Of a stretch of DNA of 64,000 nt, positions 55,245 to 64,000 are shown piece after piece. Positions within the stretch are counted from its first letter, which is position 1. The number at the start of each line of letters is the position of its first letter. Made by a program: the position numbers and the translations under genes. Where the stretch lies: the NCBI GenBank assembly GCA_026119935.1, contig JALRMH010000015.1, forward strand, positions 434,001 to 498,000, in the 5' to 3' direction. Source of the stretch: Endothia cerciana (taxonomy: Eukaryota; Ascomycota; Sordariomycetes; Diaporthales; Cryphonectriaceae). A model generated the notes under the pieces. That model was not told where the DNA came from and did no database searches. It worked only from the letters and a program-made list of their open reading frames with translations.

Positions 55245-55406
55245 ATTCTCTTCATCACTTTTACAGCATCCTTCCACAGCGGTTGTTGTTTTCAAGCGTC
55301 TTTATTATTCATTACATTGCTTCGAGCATTATTCTCTTCATCACTTTTACAGCATCCTTCCACAGCGGTTGTTGTTTTCAAGCGTCTTTATTATTCATTA
55401 CATTGC
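55235..55406. repeat. 86-bp tandem repeat, two perfect copies up to the gap
   Basis: Copies at 55235-55320 and 55321-55406 are identical. The N gap begins exactly where a third copy would start. A diverged partial copy follows the gap at 55507-55574. 86 is not a multiple of 3, so a coding role is unlikely. Confidence 0.95.
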
Positions 55407-55505
55407 NNNNNNNNNNNNNNNNNNNNNNNNNNNNNNNNNNNNNNNNNNNNNNNNNNNNNNNNNNNNNNNNNNNNNNNNNNNNNNNNNNNNNNNNNNNNNN
55501 NNNNN
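55407..55505. other. Assembly gap (99 N)
   Basis: A run of N inside the 86-bp tandem array. Placement at a copy boundary suggests a collapsed array and a placeholder length, so the true size is unknown. Confidence 0.98.
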
Positions 55506-56758
55506 CTTCGAGCATTTTTCTCTTCATCATTTCGACAGGATCCTTCCACAGCGGCGGGTGTTTCAAGGCGTCTTTCGGACAAGTGACTCACCTAAGTCTC
55601 TCACTCCAAAGGGCTCGACTGCAAACGCCTTGTTCAAGTCACATCATCTCGAGCGGCTCACTTCAAGTCACTCGCTTCAAGTCTCCCAAGTCATTCACCT
55701 AGTGACTTACCAAAGACACTCAAATCTCTTCACTTATCATTAATTCATTCAACGACATCCAGCAACAACGATTCAATATTCATTCGACAGGGAAGCGAGA
55801 TCACGCCAGCGACATGCCACAACGTTCGTTCAACGGCCCTTACCGGATACATTCACTCCACACTCGGAACCAACAACACTCATTCAACAACTGTCATTCA
55901 TCTCGTTCCTCCGGGGCGAAATCGGACCCTGCACCTCTTAGTGGGGCCGCCTGGAAACCTCTCAAGCCTCATCCCTTGGGAGGGCCAACCCAGAGACGTG
56001 CCTTTTGGTATGAGAGAGCTCTCGGTTGTCGCGACTATGAGTCGTCCATACATAGATTGAAGAAGAAGGCTCGATATTGATAGATGGATTGGGTAGGATG
56101 GGTCTAGACGTGCAACAGGTAATGCATGGTAGCGGCTGTTTTGGGTTTAGATCTTTCGTAGAGTCGAGGATGAATGCAACTATCCCAATTCAAGGTCCAA
56201 ATCCAGACAAATTTCTGATGAGATCCTCTTGTCATGCGTAATGGTGATGTTGAAGAGTGACAAAGATGGTGACGATGAGGCCGAAGAGCACTGAAGATGA
56301 AGGTGGCAACCAATCGGAACGATGGCAGCAGGCTCATCTTGGTCGGGTGAATGACCATTGGCCTGGCAACATGGGCACATGTTCCGAAGATGCGGTGTTA
56401 CCAGGCTAGGCCGAGTTGAACCATAGCTTGCCACTATTCCCAAGTCTGCCCGTCCGCCTGTCCCTTGACCTCTACATAACCCCACACAGACTGCGTACTA
56501 TATTCGATTCTTCCATTTCTCAACAGAGCATCCATCGCATACTGCATTTTGTCACTTCAGCTTGCCGCAACCCTCAACTGGATAACTTTGCTGGGCGCTT
56601 CCGTGATGGCTCTCATCGAGACTCTCAGGAAAGTCCTCCGCGCACTCCGCCGTAGAATGTGGCCTGCCGAGCTTGGATGCACGACCGCAACGTGCAGCAG
56701 CATGAGACAGGCTATCACTGGCTACCAGGCAGAGGACTAGGAGTCCGATGCTGGAGTC
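55506..56758. other. Post-gap low-complexity and gene-poor stretch
   Basis: The first 250 bp continue the C/T/A-rich low-complexity character (repeated TCACTTCAAGTCACTCGC-like motifs). An 88-codon + frame at 55814-56080 and a 63-codon frame at 56549-56740 are too weak to call. Confidence 0.4.
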
Positions 56759-57283
56759 ATGACCGCACCCCCGTTTCCTCGCACTAAAGCCCCCGACTAC
56801 CACGACTTCGTAACTCGACAACGCACCAATAGTGAGGCCAGTGCTGCCGCCCACGAGCACAAGTTGCATAGCGCGGTGAAGAATGAAGAAGATGCTACTG
56901 CTCCTGCCGACCCCGCCGAGACAGTTGAGGTTGATGCACGGCTGGATTCCCTCGACCAGCAACACCCGATATCGCATTCTACGACGGAGCTTTTAGCCCA
57001 ATCCCCATCGTGTGTTAAGGCTCCCGTAAACCTCATCTCCAATTCGTCGCTAAGCACTGCCTACGACGGACGGAAGGGTGTCACCTCATACATCTCCTTT
57101 TCCGATGCCTTCGGTCTTTCTGAGCCGGAGCCAGCGGTGTTGAAGGCAGAACCAGAATTGCTATCCGAGATGAAACATGCGAGGAAGATCGATATCTACC
57201 AGGCGAGGGGCTTTCCTGCTGTTGTATGCACGGATTACCTTGATCCTCTGCTGCACTACCGAACAGACCTGTGTCGATCCTGA
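56759..57283 (+). CDS. Hypothetical protein, 174 aa
   Basis: An intact ORF from ATG to TGA with moderate codon bias. The product is Ala/Glu/Ser-rich and soluble, with no signal peptide or membrane segment: MTAPPFPRTKAPDYHDFVTR at the start, an acidic middle (NEEDATAPADPAETVEVDAR) and GFPAVVCTDYLDPLLHYR near the end. No known domain was recognised. It lies in the gene-poor compartment, with a possible small upstream ORF ending at 56740. It may be lineage-specific or a decayed gene; an overlapping + frame continues at 57177-57713, so a frameshift or intron near 57240 is possible. Confidence 0.4.
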   Translation: MTAPPFPRTKAPDYHDFVTRQRTNSEASAAAHEHKLHSAVKNEEDATAPADPAETVEVDARLDSLDQQHPISHSTTELLAQSPSCVKAPVNLISNSSLSTAYDGRKGVTSYISFSDAFGLSEPEPAVLKAEPELLSEMKHARKIDIYQARGFPAVVCTDYLDPLLHYRTDLCRS

Positions 57284-57964
57284 CACACTAACGCCATTGA
57301 ATCAATCCCATGTGGTGAAGAGAGGGAGTCTCTGGTGGCCACAGTGGCTCACGACCTATGACGCCATATCGACACCATCCAGTATTATGGGGACGAAGGT
57401 AGGCTTAATCCTCGCATCATCTCATATGAGCGGAGTCGACCTCAAACAAGGCGACGGAATGTGCGCTCATCGCAGCACCAAAATGACCAACATCTTCGAC
57501 AATGGCGCGGTCAATGAGTTCGATCATCTCCTTCGACTTAGCTTTGACATCAGGGATAAGCCTACGAATGTCGTTCGATGTACCTGTGCCGGCTGGCAGT
57601 CTCCGATGAAGTCGATGTTCGTCAGATCCCAGCAAAGCAAAACTTCGGGGCTCAGACATCTATTCGGTGATCTTCCTGAGACTAGCCCAGAGATACACCT
57701 ACCATCTTCATGATTCCGTGTATCTGGCTCCGGTGTTATTATACTCGCCCAAGTGGTAGCCAGGGAAAAGATAACAACTTTACATATCGGCCATTTGATA
57801 ATTGCGTATCTCAGTAAGCCTACCTCGCTTTCCATCCTCAACATGTCCGCCAGACATTCCTAACATCTCACTGCAGTTTATGTGAACCGCTTCAGTAGTC
57901 CTCGCTGGTGAAGCCTGATACTTTGGGTAAGCAAACCTTGGGGATGCATTTCCTATCTATCCTC
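57284..57964. other. Ambiguous stretch between orphan genes
   Basis: Overlapping open frames on both strands (57177-57713 +, 57417-57659 and 57524-57844 -). None has clear splice partners or recognisable features, so none is called. Confidence 0.4.
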
Positions 57965-58428
57965 CTACAGACTCTTACAGCGAAAATTCGACTCCTTGAA
58001 CAGATCGATCACCCACTTCGCCACCTTTGGGTCCACCGGGCGCCCCAGTAGGTCCCAGATATTGCCATACCCCTTGACCAAGATCTTCATGATGTCCTGC
58101 TTGCTAGGAGACTTCGGCACATTCTTGCTCTTGGCGACCAACGTGACCATCAGAGGCGAGCCGGCGGCGCCGCTGGCCGAGGGAGAGGGCGAGGGCGAGA
58201 GAGGACGTGCTAGTTGGTCTGAGGCTTCTGGCTCCGGCACCGGCGGAAACTCATGAAGTAAGATGTTAAGGTTGTGGAAGAAGCTGAGGGCATCCATCTA
58301 TGGGGAGAGGCATGGTGAGAGGGCTGCCCGCTTCGTTCGAGATAGGGCTTGTGGATTGCCGGGGGGACAGGTCGCCTGGAGACCTGCGCCCCTGTGACGA
58401 CGATGAGGGTGGCTATGAATAGCTTCAT
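57965..58428 (-). CDS. Putative small secreted protein, 125 aa
   Basis: Exon 1 (58384-58428) encodes MKLFIATLIVVTGAQ, a typical signal peptide. Exon 2 (57965-58297) begins right at ATG after a CCCATAG acceptor and encodes 110 aa. The 86-nt intron has an unusual GTCTCC donor. The mature part has a Ser/Pro-rich spacer (RPLSPSPSPSASGAAGSP) and a Lys-rich helical C-terminal part (SKQDIMKILVKGYGNIWDLL; VAKWVIDLFKESNF). Only one cysteine is present, so it is not a disulfide-knot type. Small size, secretion signal and location in a repeat-bearing gene-poor tract are what one sees for lineage-specific secreted proteins, but function is unknown. If the splice is wrong, exon 2 alone from its own ATG gives a 110-aa cytosolic protein. 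Confidence 0.5.
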
Positions 58429-59125
58429 CCTGGATGAGGCTTTACTGATGCTGCATCGTGCTGCTCATAAGCTTCTAGTGTCGCTCGCGAGATGGTGTGT
58501 AGGGACAGGTTGAACAGATGGGTGGCGTCGATTCGAGGGCAGGTGCTTTCTATTGAGATAGAGAGAGGCCTCTAAGAATGATCAGTTAATGGTGATCTCA
58601 CCTGATCTCACGAGGTAGCACTTCATTCGATGTTGACAACATAAAGGCTAGTTTAGCCGTGGTCTGGATCAGTTCGGTCGGGAAATAGAGCGAAGTTCCA
58701 AGCAGAGACGAGCTATGAGCCCGGCCTGATCGCTGCATGTGATGTACTTTTGAAGTACTATGCTAATCACAGAGCAGCATCAATGAGCTGAATGTGGACA
58801 TTGCCATAGGCCGGTAGGGACGGGTTTGGCCCAATGTTAATAATGTCTTTTGTATGCTAGAGGGCGCTGCATGACCTAGCGACCGCAATATGGAATACCA
58901 GCCAAGGGCTTCGCAGTCAGATCGCTTTATGGAATACCTAGGTACCGCCAACCTCAAACATGTACCTCATGGCCACACATATCCCTTGAATCTCCACAAC
59001 GCCAGCAGTCTATCTATGCCATCGAAAACGAATCATTATCACTGTCGTGACTTGATCTTCAGGGGACGGAGAAGACAGGCTGCTACCACAGATACTGCAG
59101 CTATTCCTGCCAAAACAGATGCACC
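58429..59125. other. Intergenic region secreted protein / UFD2
   Basis: 697 bp with many stops; the promoter side of the small secreted protein and the 3' flank of UFD2. No gene was seen. Confidence 0.5.
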
Positions 59126-62100
59126 TCACCCCCCAGTGGTGTCCATAGCTTCACCGCCACCCTTCGCCGCCTTGGCCTCCGCCAACTTCTCTGCCTTCCA
59201 GGCCTCGATCCTCTGCCTCAAATCATCAGCTGGGACAACATCCTCAATCTTCATGGGCACTCGGGTGAATGGGTCCAGCTCGACAGAGAGCAAATGCTGG
59301 ACGATGGTGGACCTGTCAACGATGCTCTTGGACGGCAGGATGACTGGATCGTTCATCAGGATCCCCATGACCGGATCCTCGAACTCCTCAGGTATCTCGC
59401 CAAAGTCCAGCTCGGCCTGGTCAAGCTCCTCCTTTGTTTTGGCAATCCGGTCCTTGAGCTCGTTCCAAGCTTCCAGGTCCTCCTTGAACTTCAAACCCCT
59501 CCTGGTCATGATACTGGACGCCCGGTCGAACGTCGACGCCTTGTACGAGCGACCATCGGATGCGACAGCTTCCACAAAGCTCTGTGCATTGCCCAAGTTG
59601 AGGAAGATGTCCACCAAGTCAGGCAGCAGCGTCTTGGGGTTGAAGTGATACTTGTTCGCATTCTCCACCTTCAAATTTTGGCTCTTGGGGCTGACAAGCA
59701 TGTCAAGATTGAAGTCAAGCATACCAGCCAGGCGTCCCACGATTTCAGGCAGGGTGAATGAGTCGCAGAGCGCCTTTGTGAAGAGCTTCATCATGGCCAC
59801 CGTCTCGTTCGCCAACTGCATGTATGATGTGGCCTGATTCTCAAGGGAGGCCAGTTCTTCCTCTTTCTTCTGACGGTCTTCCTGTGCTGAACTTTGGTTC
59901 TCCCTCAGCTCGATCTGCAGGTCATGGATCTTGGGAAATTTTGACAGGGCCTCATCCAGGACGTATGTCGCGTCGTTCAATAAAAGGTTGACAAAACGAA
60001 CAAAGAATTGGCGGTCCACCTGACTCTGTCGACCAAGCTGGTCCTTGTAGAAGTCGTTGGCCCAAACACACTTGATGATCTGGAAGACTTCATATCTTAT
60101 GTTGAACTTGTCGTAGAACTGAGTGTGCGCACCAGTCGACTCGCACTCGATGTAGAACTTCATGACCGAATGAAGCAAGTAGGTGTTGGCGAATGACGAG
60201 TTTGTCAAGGCGTCGCCCAGGACGCCCTTGCGCAAATGATAAGTCGGCCAAGTCCCCGAGTAGAGTAGACTCACTAGCATAGACTTGAGATAAGGATTTC
60301 GAACGTATTCAGATGACTCCAGGAGGGTCAGACACAACGCAATCATCTCGTCGCCAATGGCTGACAATATAATGTGCGGGACGTAGCGGAAAACGAACTT
60401 GAAGTTGTCGACGATGTCCTGGAGTGCGTACTCGGGCAAGCACTTGAAGGCCTCCGGCTGCTCCTTTGGCAGTGGCAGTTGGAGCGGTTTGTCGGGTTTA
60501 TAGTCTGTTTGGCTTGCCACACGCAGCAGCCAAACACACACATACCTCATGAATTGCAAAGACCGCCCCTGCATCTTCTCGTCAAGGAGACAACCTTCGA
60601 TGGCATATTTCAGTGAGATTGCCCTCTCCAAGACGTCCGTGTGCCGGCGAACACCTATATCGAACATAGCAAGCTGCTGAGGGGAGTTGATAAACTTTTG
60701 ACGCTCAGCCTCCAGTACCTTCAAGTGCTTCTCATAGTATTTGATGTCCTTTTCAAGATTCTTGAGTTTGGAATTAGTGGCCTCGCTGCCATAGTGGTGA
60801 GCGGCCAAGGTGAGGAAGAAGATCTCTGAGATGAAGTTGGAAGCTCCGTTGAGTTTCTGCGAGTAGAATTTATCAGACTGTGCCTGGTCGGCATTCAGTT
60901 TTGTCTCTTCCTTGATGTCGATGCGCGGACTCCTCCTGAAGTATCCGACATCGATTCTGTCGACCTTTGAGAAAGTGGAATCCATGAATGGCTCGCACAG
61001 GAAATCCAATATCACCGTGACGTTCATCATGAAACCGTCCGATGCGACTTCCTTGGGGTCAACTTGCATAGCCCTCCTCTTGTGGTTCTGGTTCATGATG
61101 TAAGCAAACCAGTCGAGAAGCTTGTTACGAGTGTCGAGGCTGGCGCGGACAAAGGCATTAACGATGTCCTTGAGATCCAGCTGGTGCGTGTTGATGGTGA
61201 TCTGGAGGGCGTTCTGAGCGTTTCTGACGGCTCCGCGGTCAATGGTTCGCGGGCCTGCGAAGTAGGTCTTTGTGACTTCAGGCTGCAGTGGAGATATCCG
61301 GAAAAATGGACCCAGCAGAGTATGCTTCTCAATGCCGGGTGCAGACTGAGCCATGAGGAACATCGGATGGTTTGCAAGTGCATCGAGTAATGCAGGGAAT
61401 TTCGAGTATAGTTTCAAGGCCTGAAATCACAACGATTAGTGCACTGTCCGAGCCGGTCAGGGACATAGACCCACATTGACTTCGGGCTTGTAGTTATCAT
61501 TCATAGTGAGCCTCGACAACCTTGTGCTGATTTCCACCATGGCCTTGACGAAGATCGACGGTAATGACTCGTCTTCTGGGAAGCGCGCTACTGCCTCCTG
61601 CAAGAATTCGAGGCAGATGCCATGCTCGTGGTCGATGTCTCGTAGAAGGTACGGTACAAGCGTGTCATGGTCTGGATTGGCCTCGCGGCTGCAACAGGAT
61701 GTTCAGAACAACAATTATAACACAAGATATAGTACGAGACAACATACCCGAAGAGGTCTGGCAAAGTCACTGCAAACAGACAGTAGCTCATGCACAGACG
61801 CTTCGCCTCTAGCAAGACGGCCTCCTTCTCAGGCGTCGGTGCTCGCAGGCTCTTCCTCGCTTGTACTACTCGCTTCCAGCAGGGCAGCATGTAGTCCATC
61901 AACGGCTTGTCATGTGGATATGCACTGGCCCCTTCGAGGATGGCCTGCTCGATGACATCGGAGGATAACCGCGGCGGTCCGCTCGGGGTCTGTTCCTGCA
62001 AATCCGCACTCAGACCAGGAAGGTACGTCAGCTTGCGGCCATGAACGTCGGTGTGTCGGGTCTCGTCGACTGTGGCCCGGAAAATCTGGCTAATAGTCTT

Positions 62101-62625
62101 GTCGGTCCATTCCTCAATAGACTCGGTCGCATTTCGCTTGGCGGGCGGCATGGTCGAGGCTGGTCGGCCATTAAAATCAACGTCTGGACTGGGGCGCTTG
62201 CGTATGAGGGTTGTACCTGAAGTTGGTGTTGATCTCCCGGAGCCAACACCAAGCTGTGTGAAAGGGTTTGAGGCTGCCGCAGCCGAGGAATTGGATGCTG
62301 AGGGTGTGATGTTGATCTTGGTCCGCTTGAGCTCGGGCTCGCTCGTCTTCGCATCGCCGGTCGCCGGTGTTGTCGGGCTAGAGTTCGCAGGACCAGTTGG
62401 TGTGGCTTCAGCACCCTCTGGCTTCGGTTCACTGGGCGCAGAGGACCCAAGTTTGGCAAGACGACGCTGTCGAATCTATATGCCATACATGTCAGCTTGA
62501 TACCCACTGGTCGCCGAAGCGAGGAAGAGAGCAGAAGCCAGAGCCTGCTGAGCTGGTCATACCTGCTCCATCTTCTCCTTGTCAGGAGCATCTGGCACGT
62601 TCGGGGGCTGATCGTTTGGGTCCAT
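59126..62625 (-). CDS. UFD2: UFD2, ubiquitin conjugation factor E4 (U-box)
   Basis: Exons 62563-62625, 61748-62475, 61475-61688 and 59126-61420 encode 1099 aa. Ufd2 is the U-box E4/E3 that extends ubiquitin chains on Cdc48-bound substrates. Seen: a short start exon (MDPNDQPPNVPDAPDKEK), a disordered Thr/Ser/Pro-rich lead, the long helical E4 core with NHPMFLMAQSAPGIEKHTLL, LGPFFRISPL and QFMRYVCVWLLRVASQTDY, and a C-terminal U-box: PEEFEDPVMGILMNDPVILP, then IVDRSTIVQHLLS and DPFTRVPM. Phases close at all junctions. A GTATGT at 60545 looks like a donor, but using it would break the frame at once. The protein is the normal length for fungi. Confidence 0.96.
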
Positions 62626-63096
62626 CTTGCTGCGCCTGCTCTTAAGAAATCGGCGGCGTTGTTGGTGTGGGAGGGTGCTGTTACGAAGGAGTGAGTGCCC
62701 CTCGGTGACTGACGGAATGCAGGGAGACGGCTAGGCTGATAAATCGCCAAGCTATGCCAGCCGAGCTGCTGATGCGGGTGGTCTTCCGTCATTGGCCTTT
62801 GCTCTAAGCTGTTCTTTCAGGGTTCATGGTGCCTGCGCTTAATAAGCAGGGGCGCCCTGAAAGCCCGAGAGCCCAGATATCCAGTGCCCAAATTTGTCTC
62901 GCAAGGTGAGCGGGTAGCAGGAGATGGTCAACACTAGGTTTACTCTTGTCCCCAGGGTAGTTTTGATAGGATGCTGGCACTGCTTGTATAAAGTCTCCTT
63001 GGTAAAGGCCAGAAGAGCGTAAAATCCCCCCCCCCCCCGCTTTCCCCCAACGCCAAAGCTCTCATAGCTAATAAATAAACCACCTTGCGTACTTAA
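62626..63096. other. Intergenic region UFD2 / SEC6
   Basis: 471 bp between two genes on the - strand: the UFD2 promoter and the SEC6 3' flank. It contains a 13-nt C tract at 63026-63038. No gene was seen. Confidence 0.5.
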
Positions 63097-64000
63097 TTAC
63101 TTGATCTTTCCCATGATCGTCTCCGCCCCCCTATCCACTGTGATTGTCGCCGCCCTGTTCTTGACAGCATTCAGCATGCCTCTCTCATAGTCATCGCGCG
63201 ACTTCAACACCGCTTCTACCCAGCCCAGCTGCAGGTCCCAGTACATCTGCTTGAAGTTCTGGAAGATATCCGGAATCGCCTCTTTGGGCTGAGTAAGCAA
63301 CTCCAGAAAATACTCCGTCGCCCTCCAGGTCTCCTTGATCGCCTCACCGACCTCCGGCCTTTCCAGCTGGTCGAAGAACTCGAACGCCGCCGATAGATCC
63401 TCAAACAGCTTGTCGGGGAACGGCTCCGCACGCTTGAACTTGGCTCCCTTGTTGCGCACGGATGAGAGGTAGCGGGCGAGCAGCTCGTCTGCAAAGATCT
63501 CCACGAAAATGTCGACGATGCTGTGGTGCAACACCATTTTGTAGTCCTCGACGTAGTCCTGGAATGTCACGATGATCTGCTTCATCACTTGGTTCCCGTA
63601 CCATCTTGGCGTGAAGAAGTCCGCCATAACGGCCTTGAAGTCGACGGCGAAGATGAGGTGAGCAAATTTGGTGATGCACCATGTGCTGAAGTCCACGTAG
63701 CCGTCACGGAGAGACGCGATCTCCACCTCTGCCCGCTCCATGTACTGCGCCGATACCATGGTCTCAAATTTCTGTTTGAAGCCAGTCAGGTAGGCGAAGC
63801 GGCTTTCTTCCTCATTGTCGTCGATGCAGGCAATCTGGTCGTTGGCAGTTGCAACCAGCCAGTCGTGAAGTGTCTGGAATCCCTCTAGCTCGGGCTCCTT
63901 TCCGGTCTCATAGCGCAAGGCCTCCTCCTCCAGCATCTTCTGCCAGTTCTGTTGTCTTTGTCGTAGCCTGATGAACATAGCATCGACCACGCCTTCGACG
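63097..64000 (-). CDS. SEC6: SEC6, exocyst subunit (C-terminal part, runs off the window)
   Basis: An open frame from the right edge to a stop at 63097, about 300 codons, the C-terminal 40% of Sec6 (yeast 805 aa). Sec6 is a rod-like helical subunit of the exocyst that tethers secretory vesicles at sites of growth. Family blocks are clear: RFAYLTGFKQKFETMVSAQY, then ERAEVEIASLRDGYVDFSTW, FFTPRWYGNQVMKQI, VLHHSIVDIFVEIFADELL and RYLSSVRNKGAKFKR. No intron occurs in this part. The start and N-terminal domains lie beyond 64000. Confidence 0.95.
   Translation of the reverse strand, partial: VEGVVDAMFIRLRQRQQNWQKMLEEEALRYETGKEPELEGFQTLHDWLVATANDQIACIDDNEEESRFAYLTGFKQKFETMVSAQYMERAEVEIASLRDGYVDFSTWCITKFAHLIFAVDFKAVMADFFTPRWYGNQVMKQIIVTFQDYVEDYKMVLHHSIVDIFVEIFADELLARYLSSVRNKGAKFKRAEPFPDKLFEDLSAAFEFFDQLERPEVGEAIKETWRATEYFLELLTQPKEAIPDIFQNFKQMYWDLQLGWVEAVLKSRDDYERGMLNAVKNRAATITVDRGAETIMGKIK

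Noticed and set aside
57417..57659. - strand fragment with helical, protein-like sequence (KSKEMIELIDRAIVEDVGHFG)
   Set aside because: No start, no convincing splice partner, and competing + strand frames over the same bases.
60505..60545. GTATGT...CAG intron candidate in UFD2
   Set aside because: 41 nt long and its removal brings an immediate stop; the unspliced residues (MRYVCVWLLRVAS) match the family.

Overview
The window is nuclear DNA from a filamentous ascomycete (Pezizomycotina, most likely Sordariomycetes). The evidence is the gene content: AcuK/ERT1-type gluconeogenesis regulator, DSC complex subunit, ZIP4/SPO22, UFD2, SEC6 and a fungal-type xanthine dehydrogenase with its Cys/Gly-rich linker. 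Introns are short (about 46-150 nt) with GTRNGT donors and CTRAC-like branch points, and gene density is about one per 2-3 kb. No bacterial, viral or organellar genes were seen, and no complete tRNA or rRNA gene. Gene models below were built by hand from splice signals and checked for phase continuity across every junction unless an entry says otherwise.

Layout. 1-2.2 kb: no recognisable gene. 2.2-16.8 kb: a housekeeping block with Ima1-like nuclear membrane protein (-), ALG14 (+), mitochondrial ribosomal protein mS23/Rsm25 (-), a mitochondrial-type PPR protein (+), cytochrome oxidase subunit VIIc/Cox8 (-), MTR4 exosome helicase (+) and DSC3 (-). 17.7-20 kb: an atypical Rho-like GTPase (-) with an open in-frame N-terminal extension. 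20.6-30.4 kb, all on -: kynurenine aminotransferase with an optional mitochondrial presequence, ZIP4/SPO22 meiotic TPR protein, and an AcuK/ERT1 regulator whose zinc cluster is split over microexons. 32.4-45.9 kb: xanthine dehydrogenase (-), aldehyde dehydrogenase (+, divergent), RING/TRAF zinc-finger protein (-) and an allantoate-permease-family MFS transporter (-). 47.4-50.7 kb: TBC-domain Rab GAP (-). 51.3-52.3 kb: a secreted/anchored Cys-rich surface protein (-).

52.3-59.1 kb is a different compartment. It is gene-poor, less GC-rich, has low-complexity and tandem repeats (86-bp and 24-bp units) and a 99-N assembly gap inside the repeat array. It holds only orphan candidates: a two-exon gene with three 23-residue repeats (54.1-54.8 kb), a 174-residue hypothetical ORF (56.8 kb) and a 125-residue putative small secreted protein (58 kb). 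Housekeeping genes resume at 59.1 kb with UFD2 (-) and the 3' part of SEC6 (-), which runs off the end of the window.

The genes mostly act in separate pathways. Possible functional links are the divergent mS23/PPR pair (mitochondrial gene expression) and the neighbourhood of xanthine dehydrogenase with a DAL5-family transporter (purine/allantoate nitrogen use), both inferred. Uninterrupted G or C tracts of 11-15 nt occur at least 15 times, always in introns or between genes.
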